A DNA stretch of 64,000 nucleotides, taken from NCBI RefSeq assembly GCF_954871325.1, contig NC_088778.1, positions 9,333,743 through 9,397,742 on the forward strand. The letters are read 5' to 3'. Both the position numbers and the translations under genes were made by a program. Positions within the stretch are counted from its first letter, which is position 1. Each line of letters starts with the position of its first letter. Positions 1-10,872 of this stretch are shown here, one piece after another. The notes beneath the pieces are model-generated. The model searched no databases. It was not told where the DNA came from and saw only the letters and a list, made by a program, of their open reading frames with translations. This stretch comes from Gordionus sp. m RMFG-2023. Taxonomy: Eukaryota > Nematomorpha > Gordioida > Chordodea > Parachordodidae.

Positions 1-826
1 TTTTAATAGAATATCCAGCTAGCTAAAGATTACAGTGGTGATAAAGACTTTAGCTTAAACACCGAGGAATCTAAATTTTTGGTGCTTTTAGAACAATTTT
101 TGTTTCCATTTTATAAAATAACCTGCGAAATAAGTGAGGAGAGCCACAGAAATATCGGTATGGCCATGTTATACATGGATAAAATACAGACTAATTTGGA
201 GTCTGTATGTAGATTTAGTACAAATAATTGTATTAAAAGTGGGGCTACAAAAATGCTGGAAAAATTTTCCTAATTACGTTTGCGGTATACTTGATCCAAG
301 GATTAAGAAAAAATATTTGCCGCCGATTTTGAATACATCGGAATATTATGAAAGATTTATTTATTCAATATAATGATGATAATAATAATTTGGATAGATA
401 TAATTTTACTAATGAAGAAAATGAATCTCATTTAATGTCAGTAAATATACTTAATGAATTGCGAACGTAAGTATTTATTAACTTATATATAAATTATATA
501 TTCATTTTTAGCTGTGCCCAAGAAGCCGTGAATCCTGCTATGGGGGAAATAGAGGATTATTTATCAGACCCAGTTGCACAGACCACTGAGAATGTTTTGG
601 GATGGTGGTCTCGGTATACTCATCGTTTTCCAAGGTTGTCCAAAATAGCTAAAGATTTTATGGCACAAAAAACTACATCCGTATCAAGTGAAAGAACTTT
701 CTCTAGAGCTGTCGATACAATGACTAAGAAGAGAAATAGGATGTCTTCATCCGTTCTTAAACAGACGCTGTCGTTAAATTCGTGGGATGTGAATCTTTTT
801 ACTATTACCGATAATATTTGGGAATA
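1..826 (+). pseudogene. hAT-family transposase fragment, broken
   Basis: The C-terminal part (about 528-826) encodes the hAT dimerisation domain, with the hallmark series WWSRYTHRFPRLSKIAKDFM, TTSVSSERTFS and KKRNRMSSS, ending in a stop at 824-826. Upstream frames (about 79-370) read as the transposase core that precedes it, with the hAT-like phrase GILDPRIKKKYLPP. Two frameshifts are visible, near 262-270 and near 345-355. A 45-bp candidate intron (467-511, GTAAGT to TTTTAG) joins an upstream open frame to the dimerisation domain in phase 2. The N-terminal BED finger and left end would lie outside the window. The frameshifts argue against domestication. The family call is confident; the intron is inferred from its splice sites and frame only. 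Confidence 0.85.
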
Positions 827-830
827 AATA

Positions 831-1130
831 ATTTATGTATTATACTATTTAAATTGTTTATATAATATTTTTTACATTATTTATACATATATAAAATTAT
901 AATATTCGAAAATATATTAATAAAAAACAAATTATTGCGTCAATTTCAATTGATTTATCATACAATTAAATTATTATGCAGGATTTATATAGGTATAATC
1001 TCAGGTAAAAGAAATTTTACTTGAATTCTTATGAGATAAATAATAATGTAAAAAATTTTAAATAAATTTTAAAGTTTGATGCAATATCATGTTATATTAT
1101 ATTATATATCTCTTAAAAAATTTTCTCTAT
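831..1130. other. AT-rich sequence, nothing identified
   Basis: Low-complexity A/T sequence after the hAT fossil. I see no terminal repeat, coding frame or RNA gene. Confidence 0.6.
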
Positions 1131-1530
1131 GTAGGGGAGACCTGGGTAAAGCGATTGACGGGGTAACAATGTTAACGCGAATAATTTTTTAACCCTTGAG
1201 CACAAAGATTTTAAATTTGGTGTGAAGATGTATTTTTATATCTAATTTCATACCTATGTTCATCTTTTTAAAAACTTACCTGATTTTCCTATTTTGTCAA
1301 AAAACTGTTTTTTACCCAAAAAATATAAAAATCATTCTCTAGTATATTTTGCTTTTACTAAAATATAAATATCCTCAGGATTCAAATTTGGCACATATGT
1401 TCCTTAATGTATTTGTTATAAAATAAAATTTATCTGAAATCTATAGAGAAGTCACCACGCAATAACGATGTTTATAATATATGTCGCCTTGGGGTAATAA
1501 AGCTGTTATGGGTCGGTTAAAATATATAAT
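1131..1530. repeat. Possible dispersed repeat starting GGGGAGACCTGGGTAAAGC
   Basis: The motif GGGGAGACCTGGGTAAAGC (about 1135-1153) is followed by GGGGTAACAATG. A related motif lies in reverse near 59990-60025, where the minus strand reads GGGAAACTGGGGCAAAATGA. GGGGTAA also recurs at about 1492. This kind of end is typical of dispersed non-autonomous repeats in invertebrates, but I cannot define boundaries or a target duplication. Confidence 0.3.
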
Positions 1531-1873
1531 TACAGTAACACCAAATAATATATTAAACGGATTCTTAGCTTGTGGCATATAATATATCCCCTAAATAAAC
1601 CCAAATATATTTACAGATCAAGATTATATCTGCTGTATCTGTTTGAGAACAACGGCGAACCCTGTATATTAGCATGCAAAAATTTGTATCTGTATCTAGA
1701 TGTATCTTTAAAATTGTATATTTCTGCATCTAGATCCATTTTTAGACGATGTATTTGTATCTGCACCTAGATCCATTTAAAAAATAACTTTTAACAACTC
1801 TATTATATATATAAAATAATAGTTTGAATAATTCTTTATAAATTTTATATCTTTTATATATAATATAATTTTT

Positions 1874-2140
1874 AATATAAAATCGGCTCAGGAGTCGGCT
1901 CAAATGGCTTATTGAGCCACTCTAGTCTGAGCCGTATTATACGTACGGCTCAAGTTCAGAGTCAATAAAACTTAACTATTTAACAACACTACTTTCTTTT
2001 ATATATAAAATACTTTTAAATATAAAATCGGCTCAGGAGTCGGCTCAAATGGCTTATTGAGCCGCTCTAGTCTGAGCCGTATTATACAACTATGGCTCGA
2101 GTTCAGAGTCAATAAAACTCAACTATTTAACAACACTAAT
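1874..2140. repeat. Two-copy tandem duplication, period about 145 bp, rich in GGCTCA/TGAGCC
   Basis: The block AATCGGCTCAGGAGTCGGCT begins at 1881 and again at 2026. Both copies run through TGAGCCGTATTATAC and end in TTTAACAACACTA. GGCTCA and TGAGCC form internal inverted repeats. The closing AACAACACTA matches the ends of hAT-like MITEs elsewhere in the window (33928-35309 and 54113-54319), so this may be a tandemly duplicated end of such an element. Confidence 0.75.
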
Positions 2141-2238
2141 AGAACCTAAATATCAGGTCTAATGTACAGCACTAATACAAACTATTTGATGATAATAAAT
2201 TTAGAAGAAAACATTTATTAAAAACCATATTGATCTAC

Positions 2239-2718
2239 CTTTATTTTGAAGATCTTGAAGTAGCAAAAGAATGGAATCATGCTCAATACATGATGTAATA
2301 ACATGTGGTATGTTCATGTTTTCATTAAAAATTTGAGTATTATGGTTACCATTTGCACAATATACTTCATTAAACCCATTTGGACTGTTCAGATGATTGC
2401 TTTCAACACCAGCTTGAGCTTTGTAGATTTTATCTTTAGTCTTTTGAAAGTTCTTTAGCACAGAATAAACAATAGTGTTATTGGATTCTGTACCCCCACT
2501 AGTGAATATTATATTGGATTGATCATTACAATCTATGAGTTTTGCTAAATGAGCTCGAGCCTCTTCAATAACACTTTTAGCTACTTTCCCTAAGATATTA
2601 TTACTACTAGGATTAGCCCAGGAGTGTTTTAAATGATGGCTTATGACTTTATGAACAGATTCTTCCAAGGGTGTCGTAGCATTATAGTCAAAATAAAGAA
2701 ATTCCATTTTTGTGAAAG
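2239..2718 (-). CDS. SCLY: Selenocysteine lyase-like exon (PLP aminotransferase class V), 5' part
   Basis: SCLY breaks selenocysteine into alanine and selenide; the same fold in NifS/ISCS removes sulfur from cysteine. The reading frame starts at Met 2707 (MEFLYFDYNATTPLEE) and holds the family signatures YFDYNATTPLE, NPSSNN, IFTSGGTESNN and ITSCIEHDS, in the order and spacing seen in vertebrate SCLY residues about 30-170. The donor is read as ..CAAAATAAAG|GTAGAT at 2239/2238, so the exon gives about 156 residues. The catalytic PLP lysine and the C-terminal half are not here. They should lie further left, but I see no matching exon in 1-2200. A TTATTTTTATAG acceptor sits just upstream of the ATG (exon start 2718), so a 5' exon or a trans-spliced leader is possible. 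A cysteine desulfurase is the alternative, less likely from the alignment by eye. Confidence 0.8.
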
Positions 2719-5700
2719 CTATAAAAATAATAAGGTTAAATAACTTATGAGGTATTTATGATAAAATAATATTTAAACTTATGAGATATATTATGTATAA
2801 TTAAGGTAAAATAATATTTATTTTATTTTTCATAAGAAATTGATTATCATCCTACATTTTCTTTAATATATAGTTCATAATATTTAGAGAAGAAATAATT
2901 ATGTGATACAAAATTTTTTTTCTACTAAACGCTTAAAAATCAACACAATAGTTAAAATTTTATATTTTATTTTACCTGAAATATAAAAATAAAATGGTTA
3001 TCCTACATAACAAGCATACAAGAGTTTTTCAAAGATTTCCATGTCCAGTCGTATGCATGAATTAATTTTTTAAACCAAATTATTTATCACAATTTTAACA
3101 TTAAGGGACTAGACATATAAAAACTTTATATAATAAAAAATAAGGTTAAATAGAGGATAGGGGATACAATTATGAAAACATAAATGTAACTCAAAAAATG
3201 TGTAGTAATTATAATTATATATAAATATTTCTTTGTATTTTTTTGTCTTTAGAAGAGGAATTCTTTGGCTTCCAATGTGTGGATTCGTATTTTATGTGCC
3301 CAAGATTTTTAGAAAAGAGGTGAAGTGTTAACAGTTAATTTTAAAATCTCAACGGATGAATGTGGCCATTGGAGTAATAATAAAGTTACCCAATGTTTTG
3401 TTTCGGCTTATGTAAGTGTGTTGCTGTTGATATTTGTTAGAAGTGATAACCTCTCATTCACATTAGAGCGAATACGCGGTGAAAAATAGAGCATATTTTG
3501 TTTATTTGTGAATGCTAAATTTTCTCTTTCATGCTAACCCCTAAAATATAGTTGGCGCGTCCTATCTTTTCAAATAGCTCGGCTTTGGACTATATCCGAA
3601 AATTTTCATATTCAATATGTCCTTGCGGATTTGAGAAATGCAAGTTTGTCGAACTCGGTTGGGTTATACATCTATAATTCAGGGGAGTCACAAGTCTACA
3701 ATCTCAGGGGGCTTAACTAAAAAAAAATTTATGGTGAGCGAAGACCTCATCCAAAATTTGCAATATAATACTTTTTTTAAATTTGCTAATGTACAATTAT
3801 TCTGAATTTCATATTTTGTCATTTATTATATTATGCATACAAAATAAACTTGCATATAAATAATTAAAACAATACATGCCATTTCTAAAAATGATATTTT
3901 TTAATACAAAATCTATTACAGTATAAATAATTTCGACTGCTTAAAAAAAATTGCGTCTAAAGAATTACAAGTGATTAAAAAGGTTAATTAATTCATAAAT
4001 ATGCTTCAATTAATGGTTTTTAAAAACCACATAATATAATATAATTCTTAGCAACTTACATTGACAAAAGGTCATGTCTTTTTTAATTATTAGAATTTTA
4101 TGAAATTTTTATATATTGGGCATCCAGATCGGATCTATTAACTTTTATTTAATTGTCTTCATACATATAAATTCTCCCCAAAAATATCTATATTAATATT
4201 ATAATTCTAATAATGTTTTTGTTAATAATATTATATTATCTATTTATATATTTTTTTGCGGCTATAAATCAAATATTTTAAATATTGCTAAATGTAAAGT
4301 TAATGTATAAGTTGGGTATTAGAGCCTAGAAATAAAATACATATTATAAATTCTAATTCCTTTAAAAAATTCTATTAATTATAAATTAATCCATTTTAAA
4401 TTAACATAAAAGGAAAAAGTAACAAAAGATAGAACGAAAAATAAAAATAAAAAGATTAAAAATTAACAAATTATATGAGAAAAATAAAAAGCTTTAAAAG
4501 AAAAAGGGTTAAACAAAATAAAATTCCAACATTTAGAAAGTGGTTTGATATTCACAAAATCTCAATAATATATCCTTTCTTTAATAATCATTTACATAGT
4601 CTGTAATTTTAAATAATATCATTATAATTCTTTTAATTTCCATAATAATTTTTCGTTTTTATTTAAATATTACAACAGTTAATATAATGGAAAATTTATT
4701 TTGTAACTTTCTTTTTGTTAAATAGTTAATTATACTAAGTTGTTACAATATATATAAGACTATATGATATTATCAGTTAACAGATTATTTATTTTATCTT
4801 CAAAATACTATGCCGAGAATCACCTTTTGAATCACCACGTTTTCTTTTTGATTTTATATACATTTGATTATTTGCTTCAATAAATAAATTATCTTAAGCT
4901 ACGACAATATCAAATATGTTTTTTTTGAATTAACTAAATTTCTGTAATCTAAAATATTTTCTAGTCAATAATCGTTAATTATAGTTTGAAATATATTAAA
5001 TAATATATCCGTTTCTGGACATTTATGGAAAAATTATAACAAAATTAGAAAATTTATATCATTTAATATATCAAAATATCCATGAGATGAGATATTATAA
5101 AAACATTATCTTGAGCTAAATGATATTTTTGATAAACTTTCGAAAACACAATTAAAAATTTTTTTTAAGAATATAATATTTTTAAAAAATTATAGAAGGC
5201 AGAAGATTATATAAAAAATTGTTATACTTTATTTTTTTAATTCTTTATTATAAAAACATTTTATCTTTTCAAAATCTCTTAATTCTACTAAAAATTGTCG
5301 GATATATATATACATATGATTATTTACATATAACATTTTTTACGAAAGTAAGAAAAGAACAAATTATTTTAAGGTTAAACATTAAATTAAGAAAAGAACA
5401 AAAAGTTAAACATTTTTTTTCAAAATTTATATTCAAATAACCTTTAAAACAAAACTTTATAATTGTAAGTTAAAAGAAAATGACTTTAATATAAAAATAT
5501 AAATTTTTATATTTAAAAATCTTAATTTGCATTTAAAAATATGCATAATATATAAAACTATATTAACCTGTAAAAAAATAACTAAGTAAACAATTTAAAA
5601 AAGTCAAAAATAAGGAATGTTCTTTTTAAAACATATATATGGGGGGGGGGGAATTATGCTTTCATTGAGATTCTAGAAAACTAAGATAGTTTCTTAAAAA

Positions 5701-6162
5701 CATTGATTGTAATATTTTAAAATAGGATCCATGATTATGACTAATTTGCAATTTTAAAAAAATAATGGCCTTATAGAATAGTATATCATTGAGAATAGTA
5801 ATATTTTTACGTACGCAAAAAGAATGGTACATATTTATTTTTTACCGTAACTTAAGCCCTTGCCTCTATAGAACCTTCGTCACTCATTTAATAATAAAAT
5901 ATTTTAAAAAAATTTATAATGTAGTAATAAAAATAATCCACTTACAAAAAGTATTCGTTAAAATATTTAGTTATATAAAAAAAATTCGTCAAAGTAGTTT
6001 CATTTAAATACTTTTGTGAAAATATTTTGTAGAAATTTAGTATTTATAATTGAAATACATTTTTTAAAAACGTATGTATATTTACATGCATAAACCTTTT
6101 TTGTGAAGTGTATTTGTATTTATATTCAAATAAATATTCTGAAATTTTTTCCAACCCTGTGG
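2719..6162. other. Gene-poor AT-rich region with one less AT-rich island (about 3240-3720)
   Basis: Most is A/T low complexity with no convincing coding frame. The island at about 3240-3720 has clearly more G/C (for example GTTGGCGCGTCC near 3551) but no long open frame. Lying 0.5-1 kb upstream of the minus-strand SCLY exon, it could hold a promoter, a 5' non-coding exon or an old repeat. A run of ten G lies at 5641-5650. Confidence 0.5.
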
Positions 6163-6376
6163 TTGTGTTGTTAAAAAGCCCGATATTTGTCGAATTATAA
6201 AATGCCCATTAATATTTTTGCCAAAATAATAACTCTGGAAGCCTGAAGAATTTGCTAATAGATGGTGGAAATTGGACTTATTTTTACATAATCTCGAGGC
6301 TAACATAATATTACTTCACCTAAAATTTTAATAGGGATGTTAATATACCTGAATCGGGCTTCTTGAAACAACACTA
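6163..6376. mobile_element. hAT-like MITE (same family as 54113-54319)
   Basis: The left end reads GTGTTGTTAAAAAGCCCGAT and the right end TCGGGCTTCTTGAAACAACAC, forming imperfect terminal inverted repeats of about 20 bp. The middle shares GCCTGAAGAATTTGCT and AATCTCGAGGCT with the element at 54113-54319 (GCCTGAAGATTTTGCT, AATCTCGAGGCT). No clean 8-bp target duplication is visible. No coding capacity. Confidence 0.6.
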
Positions 6377-7482
6377 CATGAGAGTATCGATCATATAGAT
6401 CATATGACAATGAAAGATGTCATGTTATTATTTTTTATTAGCGCTTCTTTATTACGTTTGCATATGAAAACTCGAGAATCATACCCACAATTTGTAGCTA
6501 TATAAATGAAGAAATAGGAAATAAGAATATATATATAAAGTAACATCTAATTTTCTTCAAATTTGTTTTATACAAAGATTTAAATCTTTATCTTTAGTTA
6601 AAATATTAAGGCTTGCAATTTATTTTTATAAGTTACAACTAATCAATATATTTAATTTTTAACAATTATTGATTTATAATATTGAAACAAAAGTTATTTT
6701 AACATATAATAATTTTAAAAAAATATTGTCAAATTTTTAAAACTAAATATATTATATTTTGACTTGCTGGATTATTGGAGTATTATGTCAAAGTTTAAAC
6801 AAAAATTGAAACATAATCAGATTATTTGAATTTTTTTTTAAAAATAATATATAACATATCATGGTTTAATATTTTGGAGCAAATAGTTTTTCAATTAAAA
6901 TATTATTTTGCTTATTCTGAATACTTTATTTTATTCATTCTTAATGATCTAAGAAATTTCTATAACCTAAATTAATTAACATTTTAATTTTAATCTGGGC
7001 CTGTACCATATCAGGGAAGGGGGTGGTGATTAACTATGCATTTCCTATTCTCACAATAGAAACAGGAATTTTTAAACAAATTCATTAAATGCTCAGAATA
7101 AATATTTAATGTTCAGAACAAATATTGAATGTTCAAATAAAAATAATAATTGCCTAAAAAGAATACTAATTGCTCAGGTTAAAACTGTGATGCTTAGATT
7201 AAAAAACAAATTTCCAAAAATTATCTTTAATATAAAAAAAAAATTTGTGAAATTCAATAAAAAATCTCTTTAAGTATTTTTTAATTAATAGCAATTAAGG
7301 AAAAAAATTCTGAGAATTTTAATTTTTATTCTAAAAGTAATTCATATATCAAAAATAAGTAGATATGTGATAAGCATCAGAGTTATTAAAATCGAAAATG
7401 ATATTTTATTTGTTTTGATCCATACAAAGCACGAAAAAGATTAAGTGAAAATATGTTTGTCACATAAGGTTAATTTTGTAAA
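6377..7482. other. AT-rich spacer with short degenerate repeats
   Basis: At about 7084-7150 the word ATGTTCAGAA/ATGCTCAGAA with AAATATT recurs about three times at a spacing near 28 bp, a degenerate minisatellite. Otherwise I see nothing. Confidence 0.5.
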
Positions 7483-7490
7483 TGCATAGG

Positions 7491-7645
7491 CAGTGGTGTC
7501 ACTAGTCTAACATTCTTTTTTTTTTTAAATTACCTTTAGCTAATACTTTTAAAATGACCTTTATTTAAGCAAATATTTTCAGAATGACCTTCTTTTTAAA
7601 GATATTTTTTCCCTGTGTGCACAACCCTCTCTAGTGACCCTACAG
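7491..7645. mobile_element. Small hAT-like MITE
   Basis: The left end is CAGTGGTGTCACTAG and the right end CTAGTGACCCTACAG, an imperfect 15-bp terminal inverted repeat. Flanks TGCATAGG (7483-7490) and TTCATAGT (7646-7653) agree at 6 of 8 positions, fitting a decayed 8-bp duplication. The interior is T-rich and non-coding. Confidence 0.5.
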
Positions 7646-7653
7646 TTCATAGT

Positions 7654-9612
7654 TAAAAATCTTAAAACCTATAAAAAATAAAAAAAGAGTACTACACATC
7701 CATAAAAATATGCATAATATTCAAAACAATAAATATAGAAATGGGTTTACTTTGTAATTCTTACCAGAAAATGCTAATAAATTTAGAAACAGAAAAATCT
7801 AAGAAAAACTAGAATGCACATTATTAGGCATTCATGAGAAATAACCAAAAATCTATCTGTTTAAATAGAAAAATGAAAATGTTAACATCTGGAAATTATA
7901 TAGGTAAGGGGGGGAAATAGAAAATAAGAGAAAAAAAACTAGACTACACATTTAGGTAAATTTCCTTAAATATAACAAATTAAAAATAGAAATTGGTTTT
8001 TCATAACATAGATAATTACATAAAATTATTAATTATACAGGTAAACTTTTCCAAAAAGTAAAACATATTTATTAAAAAAAGTATATATAAAGTATGGAAA
8101 TGAGTTTGTTTTGTGAAACTGATATATAAAATGCTAGTACCCATTTGAAATCATGCAGGTATAGGATCAATAAATTATATCACTCAGAATCTAATAAAAT
8201 AAAAATGGATTTGTGATAAAGCTAATCCAAAAAATGCTAAAATAAGTTTGAAATTACATTATTAAAGAGTAACAAAGAATTAAATTTATGTTAACTCTTT
8301 CTAGATATGATCCTGACTAACTCAATACTATATTTTATTTTTATAATAATATGTAATTTGCATGAATAAATAGTATTCACCTCAAATTTTCTAAATCAGC
8401 TTTAAATGACAAACCCATTTCCATTTTTTAGGTTTTTTAAGAAATTCACAAGAATATGTAATTTATTTTTTGAAATTATTTTTAATCTTTGATACTATGC
8501 AATATGGATTAGCTTTAATGACAAACGTAATTCCATTTTTAATTTGTTTTGAGTGATGTCTTATAAGCAAAATTTTTAATTTTTTTTAAAATTTAAATTG
8601 TGAATTTAATCAAATGCTGATTAATTATAAATTTAGTTGATAAAATATCTTATATCATAATTTTTTTACTGCGATATAATATAAGCTGGCAAGTTAAGGG
8701 TTAATGCTTCCAGAGGTCCACACAGGAAATTATTGAACTTGATTTAATTCGATATTTCAAATAGAAAGTCAACTGTCAAATAAAAATTTGTTGGTTATCG
8801 TTATCTACCTTTTTTTTCTAAAACGAATAATCGTTATTAGTGTTGTTAAACTGCTCGAGATGTGCAAACCTGTTCCTTCTACAAACTAAGTCTTCAGGCT
8901 TGCGTAATAGTTTTATGGATGAAATATCAACACTAATTCAAATAAAACCCTTAAACCAAATTGAAATTTTTTAAAATTGTTTTAATATCTTTAATCTTAG
9001 ATACTGTTATAACTGGCTATCCATGAATACCAGTCATTTTTAAAAATCTTCATTATGAGTTTTGTGGTAATTGTATCCACAAAATCAAGAAATTTTAGAA
9101 TCCTCCATTTTTCTATTTGGGTTTCGCTTTTAAATTATATTATGATAAATATTTTAAACAAAAAAAAATTCTGACGGCTCAACAATTGTTTATAACAAAA
9201 TATTTACAAATAAAATAAGTAAAGGTAATTATTTTTTAAATATTTATATTGATAACATTAAATTATATATAATTTGGTTTATTGCTTTTTGGTTTTTTTT
9301 TTGCATCCTTTAAAATATATAAAATTATTATATTACTTTTACTGACACAATTCTTATCCTATCTTCTAAGTCCGAATTACGTTTCAAATTATACAACCAA
9401 TGAGATCAAATTTTCAATGCCACGTGGCTAATTTTTAGGGGTATGCCGGATCGGGGCATAATCGGGCCTAGTTATAAGAAAATCGATTCAATATTTTTGA
9501 TAGAGTATAACGATATTATTAGAGGTCGATCCGTTATTAAATTGACATCTGCTAATTACAGATCCGATATTACATATCTGATTATTAAAAATATTTTAAT
9601 TGTATGTATCTC
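7654..9612. other. AT-rich intergenic sequence with one tiny MITE-like copy
   Basis: At 8838-8934 a 97-bp segment begins TAGTGTTGTTAAAC and ends TATCAACACTA, the same terminal words as the hAT-like MITEs at 33928 and 54113. It is probably an internally deleted copy, with no clear target duplication. The remainder is low-complexity A/T with no coding signal. Confidence 0.45.
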
Positions 9613-9960
9613 TAGTGATCTGAATCTCTAATTTTCAAGCCCGACCCTAAAAAATTTTTAAAAAGTTTTGCTGGCCCGGCCCGAATTTATTTAAATATAG
9701 AAATTAATTTTTATAATTACTCAAAATAAAAGATATATGTTATGTGGTGTCAAATCTAGTTTCCATAAATAAAATCAAATATTTTTATTTTACATTAAAT
9801 ATTGAACATAAAATTGATAAATTTCAATATATTAAAAAAAAACTCCAAGACCCGACCCGGCCATTTTTAAAAATATAAGACCCAGCCCCAACCTGATTTT
9901 TTTTTAAAAATAAGCCCAGCCTGAAGCCCGTTTGGGCCGGGCCTACTTTTGCAGATCTCT
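9613..9960. repeat. GGCCC-rich dispersed repeat, copy 1
   Basis: The segment alternates AT-rich sequence with CAAGCCCGACCC, GGCCCGGCCCGAA, AAGACCCGACCCGGCC and GTTTGGGCCGGGCC. It ends in GCAGATCTCT, matching AGTGATCTGA at the left in inverted orientation. Related copies lie at 10547-10872 and 59310-59515. It is probably non-autonomous; its class is not identified. Confidence 0.5.
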
Positions 9961-10546
9961 AATCACATCATCATTTGATTATATAACATCCATAACCATA
10001 ACATAAGTCATTTATATGATATTATCTAATAAAACTATCATTTTATATTAATTAAAGTTATACTCATCAATTTAAAGTATATAAATATTATTTAAAATCG
10101 TTTTAATTTATTTTTTGTTTCGAAAGTCCTTCATGGTGATTGTTAGTCTATTAAATTAGGTAAGTTATTTTTTAATTTTACAAATTAATTTTTTTTATTT
10201 ATTGAGAGAAATCTCTAATAAAAATTTTTAAACCATTTTTTTAGCTTAATATTAGTTTAGGTTTTAAAATTGAATATTAAATGATTTCTCACTATATAAG
10301 GAGATAAGAATGAACAAAATACATTATATGTATGAAAATGAATAACGAGAATTAAAATAATTAAAGTAATCACGATTTTGATTAAATTGATTTTTATTAT
10401 CCAACTAAACTATGTCTTAGAAATGCCTGTTTATTATTTTTTATTTATTGAACCTCTACCTCTATTATTTTAAATAGATGCTAGTATTTTCTACATTAAC
10501 TTCATGTGACAACATCTCAATCAATATTTTATACTTTTTAACTCAG

Positions 10547-10872
10547 AGACCTGCATAAATCGAATTTTTAAACCTGTTGTGGATTTTTTTCCCATTTTCA
10601 AGCCCAGTTTCCATGTATTTTAGTTAGACAGCTCTTAAAAACAAAGAAATAAGCATATTGTATTCATTTTCAAAATGGTTTCAACATTTCAATCCCCAGG
10701 CTGGCCTATTAAAATTTTGCTAAAAATCAGAGATTTTTTTTAAATATAAATAGTCCAGCTCGGTCCAAAAAATATGCTTGAATTGCTCTACCCGGCCCGT
10801 TGTATTTTTTTATTACCCGGCTCGATATAATATTTTTAAAAATTTCCCGCGGGTCCGGCTTTACAGACCTCA
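10547..10872. repeat. GGCCC-rich dispersed repeat, copy 2
   Basis: The left end reads AGAGACCTGCATAAATC and the right end CGGGTCCGGCTTTACAGACC, so the ends are loosely inverted. Inside are AAGCCCAGTTTCC, CCAGCTCGGTCC, CTACCCGGCCCG and TTACCCGGCTCG. Organisation matches 9613-9960 and 59310-59515. Confidence 0.45.

Noticed and set aside
7080-7210. CRISPR-like regularly spaced repeats
   Set aside because: About three degenerate units in eukaryotic AT-rich DNA with no unique spacers; a minisatellite.
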